Source of the DNA: Bacillota bacterium
Lineage (GTDB): Bacteria > Bacillota > Sulfobacillia > Thermaerobacterales > Thermaerobacteraceae
Reading direction: 5' to 3'
Assembly: GCA_003242195.1 (NCBI GenBank)
Contig: QGUQ01000135.1
Location: 1 to 5,613, forward strand
Length of the DNA: 5,613 bases
Under the pieces are notes generated by a model. The model did not search any database. It had not been told where the DNA came from and saw nothing but the letters and a program-made list of their open reading frames with translations. The position numbers and the translations under genes are program-made. Positions within the stretch are counted from its first letter, which is position 1; every line of letters begins with the position of its first letter. Shown here one piece after another: positions 1 through 5,613 of the stretch.

Positions 1-529
1 TCACCTCGGCGCCCGGGTTCACGTCCCCAACGACGATCACGTCCCCATCGTAGACCAGGCGGTGTCCGGAGCGCAGCGTCCTGCGCACCACGACCCCGCC
101 GCCCCACCGGCTCTCCCTGGCCTGTCGGACGCCCGCCGGCGACCCCGCCGGTGCCCCCGGCCCCGTCGCCGCTGCCCCCGCTGCAGGACCCGCCCGCTCT
201 GACGGCGGCTCCGGCCGGTGCCCGGGTGCCGGGCCGGCTGCCGGCGGCGCTAGCGCTGCCCCGGCCCCGCCCGCGCCCACCTCGTGACTCACGACCTGGA
301 GCAGGCGGGGGCCCAGTCGCCGGCTGACGGCTTCCTCCAGCTGAATCAGCTGGTCCTGGCTCAGGTAGCCCTCGCCGACTTCCAGCACCAGTACGGGACT
401 CCGGCGCACGCGCTCGTCGCTAGCCAGCAACCCCTCCAACTCGCGGCAGAGGGCGGGAAAGTCGGGTGCCCCTCCCAGCGAGACGACCACCTCATCGCCG
501 GAGTGAATGACGCGCGGCGAGCCGCTCAT
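1..529 (-). CDS. minC: Septum site-determining protein MinC (5' part, runs off the left edge)
   Basis: MinC inhibits FtsZ polymerisation and, with MinD at the membrane, keeps division septa away from the poles. The first 176 codons are visible without a stop. Residues about 7-80 match the MinC N-terminal FtsZ-inhibiting domain: a beta strand (VVVSLGG), a helix with FPALCRELEGLL, then the strand VLVLEV and a QLIQLEEAV helix. Residues about 85-134 are a low-complexity Ala/Gly/Pro linker. From about 145 the C-terminal beta-helix domain begins with the family signature RRTLRSGHRLVYDGDV, followed by VVGDVNPGAEV at the edge. That domain normally binds MinD and dimerises; about 75 or more residues of it should lie beyond the window. 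The ATG start is supported by AGGGGG six bases upstream. It follows mrdA after 165 bases, and minD is the expected next gene, unseen here. Identification is firm; only the linker is unusual. Confidence 0.95.
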   Translation of the reverse strand, partial: MSGSPRVIHSGDEVVVSLGGAPDFPALCRELEGLLASDERVRRSPVLVLEVGEGYLSQDQLIQLEEAVSRRLGPRLLQVVSHEVGAGGAGAALAPPAAGPAPGHRPEPPSERAGPAAGAAATGPGAPAGSPAGVRQARESRWGGGVVVRRTLRSGHRLVYDGDVIVVGDVNPGAEV

Positions 530-535
530 GCTGGT

Positions 536-541
536 CCCCCT
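536..541 (-). promoter_or_regulatory. Shine-Dalgarno of minC
   Basis: On the minus strand AGGGGG lies six bases before the ATG at 529-527. It fixes the start of the MinC frame, which is otherwise marked only by protein homology. It directly abuts a short hairpin (542-558). Confidence 0.7.
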
Positions 542-558
542 CTCAGGCCGGCGCTGAG
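542..558 (-). other. Small stem-loop just upstream of the minC ribosome binding site
   Basis: CTCAG and CTGAG form a perfect 5-bp stem around a 7-base GC-rich loop. The stem ends one base before the minC Shine-Dalgarno. In the transcript it could affect ribosome access. There is no U-run, so it is not an intrinsic terminator. A stem this short can occur by chance in GC-rich DNA. Confidence 0.3.
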
Positions 559-692
559 CCGTCCTTCGAGGGGCGGCGGACAAGTCCTGCCGCGAAGGGT
601 GTCGATCCCTGCCCGGCAGCCGCCGCAACCTTCGCCATCGGCGCCTCGCCGCCCGCCGGGACTCGCCACCCGCACCCTCCGGCCGGCACCAT
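543..692 (-). CDS. Candidate small ORF of 49 codons between mrdA and minC (doubtful)
   Basis: An ATG two bases after the mrdA TGA opens a 49-codon frame that ends in TGA at 545-543, immediately before the minC ribosome binding site. GGGAG (704-700, inside the end of mrdA) sits seven bases upstream, a plausible Shine-Dalgarno. The product would be rich in Gly, Ala, Pro and Arg, with one Cys (residue 7), a second Met at 19, and no membrane segment or recognisable domain. Third codon positions are about 80% GC, hardly different from the first position (about 78%), so the codon-position signal expected for a real gene in this genome is weak. It may be spacer DNA that happens to be open. I do not recognise a function. 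Confidence 0.2.
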   Translation of the reverse strand: MVPAGGCGWRVPAGGEAPMAKVAAAAGQGSTPFAAGLVRRPSKDGSAPA

Positions 693-694
693 CC

Positions 695-2707
695 TCAGTC
701 TCCCGACACCGCTGCGGCCCCTCGGGACGCCTCGGCCTCCGCGGCCGCCGCCGCATCCTCGGGATCCGCCGGCAAACCGTAGCGGCCGGCGAAGTAAGCG
801 TCCAGGATGGCCCGGGCCACGGGCGCGGCAGCCAGCGCGCCACCGCCGCCGTTGTGGATCAGGACGGCCACGGCGATCTCGGGCTCCTCGCCGGGGCCGG
901 CCGGTGCGAAGGCGATGAACCAGCCGTGGTTCTCCCTTTCCGCATTGCTGACCTGGGCGGTCCCGGTCTTGCCGCCCGCCACGTAGGGGGCGTCGGCGAA
1001 GACGCCGGCGGCCGTGCCGTACCATGCGCCGTTGCGGCGGGTAACCGTCACCATGGCGCGGCGCGTCCGCTCCAGGAACTGGGTGGGGAGATCCACCGTG
1101 CCGAGGGGCTCGGGCTTGGCCTCCCACAGGACCCGTCCCTGGGGATCCGTGATCTTCTGGACCAGGTACGGGCGATAGCGGGTGCCCCCGTTGGCCAGGG
1201 TGGCCGTGTACACAGCCATCTGCAAGGGGGTGAACTTGTTGATGCCCTGGCCGATGGCGGAGATGGCCACCTGCCCCAGGGTCCAGCGATCGCGCGGCCT
1301 CTGGGCCTGGAAGGTCTCAGGCGTGGACAGCATGCCGGGCTGCTCGCCGGCAAGATCCCGCAGGCCGGTGGGCTCTCCCAGGCCGAACTGCCGCGCCACG
1401 CTGGCAATGGCGTCGATGCCTGCGTTCAACCCGGCCTGGTAGAAGTACACGTTGCACGAGCGGCCGATGGCCTTGGTGAAGTCCGTGGCGCCATGGGCCT
1501 GCCAATCCTCGAAGACCGTGCTGCCCAGCCGAAAGCCACCCGAGCAGGACACCCGGCCGGGCAGGACCCCGCGGACCATGGCCGCCAGGCCCGTGATGGG
1601 CTTGAAGGTCGAGCCCGGTGGCTGGGCCGACTGGATGGCGATGTTCAACAGGGGGCCGGCGGCCGGTTTGCCCATGACGACGGGACGTTCCTGGTACTTC
1701 TTGACCTCGGCCACCAGCCGCTCCCGGCGCGGGTCGTTCCTCTCCACGAAGGTGAGCTGGGCGTAGACGTTCGGGTCGAAGGCCGGGTAGGAGGCCATGG
1801 CGATGATGGCGCCGCTCCGCACGTCGATGGCCACCGCGGCACCGTTCCGCGCCGGGCAGGGGCAGGGCCCGCTCCGTAGCCGGCGCAGTTCCTGGATGCG
1901 GCGGGCTAGCGCCTCTTCGGCCGCCCGTTGCACACGGGCGTCGATGGTGAGGACGACGTTGTTGCCCGGCTGCGGCGGCACCGAGTACTTCTCCGCGTCG
2001 GGTCCCAGGAGCACCAGGTCCGCCCTGTCCGTGAGCGGCCGCCCGCGGGCGTCCACCTCCACCAGCCGCTGGCCGTCGACCCCAGCCAGCCCCCGCACCC
2101 GTCGACCTCCGGGAAGGACCAGCTCGCCGTCGTAGGTCTTCTCGATGCCGGCCATGCCCATGAGTCGCCATGGCCGGTCGCCCTGGCTCACGTACCCCAG
2201 CACGTGGGCGGCCAGCGGGCCGTGGGGGTATTCCCGTAGGGGCTGGGGCTCCACGATCACCCCGGGCAAGCGGTCGCGGTACTCCGCCAGCGCCGTGATC
2301 TCCTCCTGCGTCAGCTCCGCCTTGAGGCGCACCGGGATCTCCGGCACCGGCCGCACCTTCAGTTGCTCTTCCGCCGCCTGGATGTCCTCTTCGGAGATGC
2401 CGAGGATGGAGCTCAGCAGTTGCCGCGCCTCGGCAGACAGGGATTCTTTCGTGTAGACGAGGTAGGCCGAGTAGGCAGGCCGGTTGGTGGCCAGCACCTC
2501 ACCGCGGCGGTCAAGGATCTGGCCGCGAGCCGCGGGCACGTAAACCTTGCGCAGGCGCTGGCCCGAGGCGTACTCGCTGAGTTCGTCGCCCATGATCACC
2601 TGCAGGTAGTAGAGCCGCCCGATCAGGACCAGCGTCCACGTCACGAGCAGGGCGATGAATAGGTTGCGCCGGCGCATCCTGCGCCGCAGTTCTTCTTCCT
2701 GTTGCAC
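695..2707 (-). CDS. mrdA: Penicillin-binding protein 2 (class B elongation transpeptidase)
   Basis: A membrane-anchored DD-transpeptidase that cross-links peptidoglycan during lateral wall growth, working with RodA and MreBCD. At 670 residues it has family-like length. A short basic cytoplasmic N-terminus (residues 1-14) precedes one membrane segment (about 15-37). The pedestal/dimerisation domain starts with the conserved AARGQILDRRGEVLATN (59-75). The transpeptidase domain begins near 288. The active-site motifs are all present: SxxK as S366-T-F-K369 in PPGSTFKP, SxN as S417-C-N419, and KTG at 580-582 in GGKTGTAQ. The signature GQGINKFTPLQMA is at 486-498. A short insertion PCPCP (281-285) and an Ala/Glu-rich C-terminal tail after about 646 look non-conserved. 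The start is GTG, supported by GGGAGGG nine bases upstream; the next upstream in-frame codons offer no better start. It follows mreD after 83 bases and precedes minC. mrdA/pbpA naming follows its elongasome neighbours rather than the FtsI-type division cluster. Confidence 0.96.
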   Translation of the reverse strand: MQQEEELRRRMRRRNLFIALLVTWTLVLIGRLYYLQVIMGDELSEYASGQRLRKVYVPAARGQILDRRGEVLATNRPAYSAYLVYTKESLSAEARQLLSSILGISEEDIQAAEEQLKVRPVPEIPVRLKAELTQEEITALAEYRDRLPGVIVEPQPLREYPHGPLAAHVLGYVSQGDRPWRLMGMAGIEKTYDGELVLPGGRRVRGLAGVDGQRLVEVDARGRPLTDRADLVLLGPDAEKYSVPPQPGNNVVLTIDARVQRAAEEALARRIQELRRLRSGPCPCPARNGAAVAIDVRSGAIIAMASYPAFDPNVYAQLTFVERNDPRRERLVAEVKKYQERPVVMGKPAAGPLLNIAIQSAQPPGSTFKPITGLAAMVRGVLPGRVSCSGGFRLGSTVFEDWQAHGATDFTKAIGRSCNVYFYQAGLNAGIDAIASVARQFGLGEPTGLRDLAGEQPGMLSTPETFQAQRPRDRWTLGQVAISAIGQGINKFTPLQMAVYTATLANGGTRYRPYLVQKITDPQGRVLWEAKPEPLGTVDLPTQFLERTRRAMVTVTRRNGAWYGTAAGVFADAPYVAGGKTGTAQVSNAERENHGWFIAFAPAGPGEEPEIAVAVLIHNGGGGALAAAPVARAILDAYFAGRYGLPADPEDAAAAAEAEASRGAAAVSGD

Positions 2708-2716
2708 GGCCGCCGT

Positions 2717-2723
2717 CCCTCCC
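2717..2723 (-). promoter_or_regulatory. Shine-Dalgarno of mrdA
   Basis: GGGAGGG on the minus strand lies nine bases before the GTG at 2707-2705 and decides this non-ATG start. Its first two bases are also the last two of the 3' arm of an upstream hairpin (2722-2749), so base pairing could partly compete with ribosome binding. Confidence 0.7.
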
Positions 2724-2749
2724 GGCCGGATGGGGTGGATGTCCGCCGG
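2722..2749 (-). promoter_or_regulatory. Bulged hairpin in the mrdA leader
   Basis: In the transcript sense, CCGGCGGA (2749-2742) can pair with TCCGGCCGG (2730-2722). This gives an 8-bp GC-rich stem with one bulged G and an 11-base loop. The 3' arm touches the mrdA Shine-Dalgarno. No U-run follows, which argues against a terminator. The structure is read from the sequence; any regulatory role is inference. Confidence 0.35.
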
Positions 2750-2750
2750 G

Positions 2751-2781
2751 CCCCTTTCCCCACCGCCCGGCCGCCCCGCCC
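2751..2781 (-). other. G-quadruplex-type motif in the mrdA leader
   Basis: Read on the coding (minus) strand, five runs of three or four G follow each other: GGG, GGGG, GGG, GGGG, GGGG. They are separated by loops of 1, 5, 4 and 3 bases. This satisfies the standard four-run G3+N1-7 pattern with one run to spare. It lies in non-coding DNA between the mreD stop and the mrdA Shine-Dalgarno, directly upstream of a hairpin. GC-rich genomes contain many such motifs by chance, so function is unproven. Confidence 0.45.
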
Positions 2782-2790
2782 GCCATCTAC

Positions 2791-3336
2791 CTACTCGAGG
2801 CGGACCGGGCCGGCCCCCATGTCCGTCCCGTAATTTCGGGCCGCCCGCTCACGGCGCTCCACCCACAGGACGAACCGGAACACCAGCGGGGCCACGATGG
2901 CCGCGGCCGCCGCGTCCGGCAACAGCACACGCGGCCAGCCGGCGGTCATCGCCACGCTGCCCACAGCGGGTTCCGCCACCAGGCCGGCCAGCAGCCCGCG
3001 CAGCGTATCGGCGGTGAAGGTCGCCACCGCGGCGGTGACCGGCGCCAGCCCGGGGACGTCCCGGTACAGCCCCCGGCCCAGGTGGCCGGCCAGCCATGCC
3101 GCCCCGGCGTGGATCAAGGCGGCCGACCCCACCAGGCGGCCGATCCAGCCATCCACCAGCAGGCCGGCCAGCAACCCGACCCGCACGCCCTGTTGCGGAC
3201 CGAAGACCAGGCCGGCGCTGCAGGCCAGCACAAGGGGGAGGTGGGGGCGCGGCGAGCCCGGCAGGTAGGGGAAGAAGGACACTTCCAGCAGAAGGGCCAC
3301 CAGGGCCGCCGCCACGAAAACGCCGGGGCTTCTCAC
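2791..3336 (-). CDS. mreD: Rod shape-determining protein MreD
   Basis: A small polytopic membrane protein that links MreC to the elongation machinery. The 181 residues form five or six hydrophobic segments, approximately 5-23, 32-47, 50-66, 70-88, 96-120 and 135-158. The core GLLAGLLVDGWIGRLVGSAA (54-73), followed by GHLGRGLYRD (84-93), is the recognisable MreD pattern of an Asp in a Gly-rich helix leading to a basic loop. A basic cytoplasmic tail (RRERAAR, 161-167) ends the protein. The GTG start overlaps the mreC TGA stop in GTGA, and GGAGG lies nine bases upstream inside the end of mreC. Translation is therefore probably coupled to mreC. MreD is poorly conserved in sequence, but topology, length and position between mreC and PBP2 make the call firm. 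Confidence 0.93.
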   Translation of the reverse strand: MRSPGVFVAAALVALLLEVSFFPYLPGSPRPHLPLVLACSAGLVFGPQQGVRVGLLAGLLVDGWIGRLVGSAALIHAGAAWLAGHLGRGLYRDVPGLAPVTAAVATFTADTLRGLLAGLVAEPAVGSVAMTAGWPRVLLPDAAAAAIVAPLVFRFVLWVERRERAARNYGTDMGAGPVRLE

Positions 3337-4163
3337 CGCTCCTCCCCTCCTTCCTGCCGACGCAGGAGCAGGACCTCGGTCAGGCGATTCAACTCTGCGT
3401 TGGGCTTCACGATGGCCTGCAGGCCGAGTCCCGCGGGATCGCGCCGTACCGAGACGACCGTACCCACGGGCAGGCCCGGCGGAAACACCGGACCGAGGCC
3501 CGAGGTCACCACATCGTCCCCTTCGCGCACATCGGCGTCGGGCGAGAACAGGGTCATGACCAGTTCCGGTACGTTGCCGCCCCGGCCGTAGACGACGCCT
3601 GCCTCCCCCGTCCGCCCGATGACCGCGCCGACGCCACTCTCCGGGTCGGTGAGGAGGAGCAGCCGCGACGTGTGGGGCGTCACGGCGACCACACGCCCGA
3701 CCAAGCCCGACGGCGCCAGGGCGACCATGCCTACCTGCACGCCGTCCCGGCTCCCCTGGTCCAGGGTGACCTCTTCAAACCAGTGCTCGGGCGACCGGGC
3801 GATCACCCGGGCGGCCAGCGCGGCGTCCGGGCGCGCCTGTTTGAGTCCCAGGAGCTGGCGCAGTTGCTGGTTCTCCCGTTCCAGCTGCCGGATCTGCGCC
3901 TCGACCCCCCGCAAGCGCTCCAGGTCGGCCCGCAGCTGCTCGTTTTCCGCCCGCAACTGCCTGAAGGCCGCCACCGTTTCCCCGATCTCGCTCGCACCCC
4001 GCACCATGCGGGCCGTCACCCCGCCGACGGGGGCCAGCACCTCCCGCAGCACCGTCTCGGGCAGGGACGGTGTCAGGCGCAGGCCGCGGGTGGCGAGCAT
4101 CAGGGCCACCGCCACGAGGGCGATCAGGGCGAGCACGAGTACCCTGCGGAGCCAGGCGACCAT
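3333..4163 (-). CDS. mreC: Rod shape-determining protein MreC
   Basis: A bitopic membrane protein whose extracytoplasmic part assembles on PBP2 and helps activate it. The 276 residues show a basic N-terminus, a single membrane helix (about 7-25), a coiled coil (about 64-106) with leucine heptads such as LRAENEQLRADLERL, and then the paired beta-barrel domain (about 115-270). Family patterns include LDQGSRDGV (134-142), GMVALAPSGLVGRV (145-158), LLLTDPESGVGAVI (169-182) and SGLGPVFPPGLPVG (221-234). The ATG start comes 39 bases after the mreB stop. Ribosome-binding support is modest: GGGA lies seven bases upstream, and AAGGG lies twelve. The last four bases overlap mreD. Length is typical for Bacillota MreC, and nothing is missing. 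Confidence 0.96.
   Translation of the reverse strand: MVAWLRRVLVLALIALVAVALMLATRGLRLTPSLPETVLREVLAPVGGVTARMVRGASEIGETVAAFRQLRAENEQLRADLERLRGVEAQIRQLERENQQLRQLLGLKQARPDAALAARVIARSPEHWFEEVTLDQGSRDGVQVGMVALAPSGLVGRVVAVTPHTSRLLLLTDPESGVGAVIGRTGEAGVVYGRGGNVPELVMTLFSPDADVREGDDVVTSGLGPVFPPGLPVGTVVSVRRDPAGLGLQAIVKPNAELNRLTEVLLLRRQEGGEER
3346..3350 (-). promoter_or_regulatory. Shine-Dalgarno of mreD, inside mreC
   Basis: The purine tract GGAGGGGAGG (3350-3341, minus strand) forms the last codons of mreC. GGAGG at 3350-3346 lies nine bases before the GTG of mreD, which supports that non-ATG start and translational coupling through the GTGA stop/start overlap. Confidence 0.65.
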
Positions 4164-4202
4164 CCTTGCGTCCCGCCCTTCTTCCCGGGGCCGCGGCCGA
4201 CA

Positions 4203-5240
<1,038 letters not shown>

Positions 5241-5248
5241 GACGAACG

Positions 5249-5254
5249 CCTCCT
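5249..5254 (-). promoter_or_regulatory. Shine-Dalgarno of mreB
   Basis: AGGAGG on the minus strand, eight bases before the GTG at 5240-5238, is the strongest ribosome binding site in the window. It selects GTG over the following TTG codon and over the internal ATG at codon 13. Confidence 0.85.
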
Positions 5255-5274
5255 GACCGTGCTTGCACCGTCCT

Positions 5275-5293
5275 CGTCCCTGGCCCCGGGACG
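5275..5293 (-). other. GC-rich stem-loop between radC and mreB
   Basis: CGTCCC and GGGACG pair perfectly (6 bp) around a 7-base loop, starting four bases after the radC stop. On the minus strand no run of T follows, so it does not fit a Rho-independent terminator. It could be a processing or attenuation element, or protect the 3' end of radC mRNA. No convincing -35/-10 promoter for mreB is visible in the remaining gap. Confidence 0.4.
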
Positions 5294-5297
5294 CGCC

Positions 5298-5613
5298 TCA
5301 GTCGTCCCAAACCATGCCCAGCTCGCGCAAGCTCCGGTAGCGGTTGTCTCCGATGATCACGTGGTCGAGAACGTCGATGCCCATCAGGCGCCCGGCTTCC
5401 ACCAACCGGCGGGTGACCTGCACGTCCTCCGGGCTGGGCGTCGGATCGCCACTCGGGTGGTTGTGGGCCAGGATCAGCGCTGCCGCCCCCCGCCGGATCG
5501 CCGCGCGGAACACCTCGCGCGGGTGGACCATGGCACCGTTGAGCGTACCGATCGAAATCAACTCCACACCCACTACATAATGCCTGGTGTTCAACAAGAC
5601 CACATAAAAATGT
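5298..5613 (-). CDS. radC: RadC family JAMM-domain protein (3' part, begins beyond the right edge)
   Basis: The visible 104 residues are the C-terminal RadC (JAB/MPN-like) domain, beginning HFYVVLLNTR. The JAMM zinc motif is complete: H50-N-H52, seven residues, then S60-x-x-D63 in AHNHPSGDPTPSPED (numbering from the first visible residue). E17 is a likely fourth motif residue. Other family patterns are GTLNGAMVHPREVF (22-35) and LDHVIIGDN (82-90). RadC proteins are usually about 220-230 residues, so roughly the N-terminal half with its helix-hairpin-helix region lies outside the window. The family was once linked to DNA repair, but its activity is unsettled. Its position directly before mreB is common in bacteria and does not prove a role in cell shape. 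The 5' end of the visible part has fewer GC-ending codons than the rest. The frame stays open to the window edge, so the GTG at 5603-5601 is an internal Val, not the start. Confidence 0.95.
   Translation of the reverse strand, partial: HFYVVLLNTRHYVVGVELISIGTLNGAMVHPREVFRAAIRRGAAALILAHNHPSGDPTPSPEDVQVTRRLVEAGRLMGIDVLDHVIIGDNRYRSLRELGMVWDD

Noticed and set aside
247..256. Perfect 10-base palindrome GCGCTAGCGC
   Set aside because: It lies inside the MinC linker coding sequence, where GCN and CGN codons dominate. It is a single isolated copy and does not match a known operator or partition site.
284..1879. A 531-codon open frame on the plus strand opposite mrdA and the start of minC
   Set aside because: Same codon-bias effect. 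It ignores gene borders and has a low-complexity Arg/Gly/Ala/Pro composition. The minus-strand frames match known families along their whole length.
2511..2786. A minus-strand ATG frame beginning just after the mreD stop
   Set aside because: It overlaps the start of mrdA in another frame for most of its length, has no good ribosome binding site, and encodes only Gly/Arg/Ala-rich sequence. The mrdA frame carries the membrane anchor and pedestal motifs.
4189..4198. Palindrome GGCCGCGGCC in the mreB-mreC gap
   Set aside because: Only a very short stem could form after leaving a loop. Such strings are expected by chance at this GC level, and no U-run or other signal accompanies it.
5275..5293. 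Rho-independent terminator after radC
   Set aside because: The stem is present, but no run of T follows it on the minus strand, and mreB starts close downstream with no visible promoter of its own.

Overview
The window is a single block of genes, all on the minus strand, from a high-GC bacterium. The base composition is roughly 70% GC by eye. In transcription order (right to left in window coordinates) it reads: radC (3' part only, entering at the right edge), mreB, mreC, mreD, mrdA (class B penicillin-binding protein 2) and minC (5' part only, leaving at the left edge). The order radC-mreBCD-PBP2-minC is the classical cell-shape and division-site cluster of Bacillota. Together with the very high GC, it suggests a high-GC Bacillota lineage such as Thermaerobacter, Symbiobacterium or Limnochordia. 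This placement is an inference from gene order and composition; no species can be named from the sequence alone.

Layout by region: 5298-5613 encodes the C-terminal 104 residues of RadC with a complete JAMM metal motif. 5241-5297 is a 57-base gap with a GC-rich stem-loop and a strong Shine-Dalgarno for mreB. 4203-5240 is mreB, and a 39-base gap follows. 3333-4163 is mreC, which overlaps mreD (2791-3336) by four bases (GTGA). 2708-2790 is an 83-base leader holding a G-quadruplex-type run of guanines, a bulged hairpin and the mrdA Shine-Dalgarno. 695-2707 is mrdA. 530-694 is a 165-base spacer holding a weak candidate 49-codon ORF and a small hairpin. 1-529 is the first 176 codons of minC. There is no gene-free stretch over 300 bases, and no RNA gene, mobile element, CRISPR array or clear promoter is visible. 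The promoter presumably lies at or upstream of radC.

Functionally, MreB filaments under the membrane connect through MreC and MreD to the transpeptidase PBP2, which cross-links peptidoglycan during rod elongation. MinC, normally followed by MinD, blocks FtsZ assembly away from mid-cell. Elongation and septum placement are thus co-encoded. The usual partner RodA is not in the window.

I did not find a previously undescribed system here. What deserves a second look is small-scale: structured intercistronic leaders (notably before mrdA), an Ala/Gly/Pro-rich linker in MinC, an extracytoplasmic Cys-Pro-Cys insertion in PBP2, a possible small ORF between mrdA and minC, and a drop in GC at the radC edge. 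Two very long ORFs on the plus strand are codon-bias shadows.
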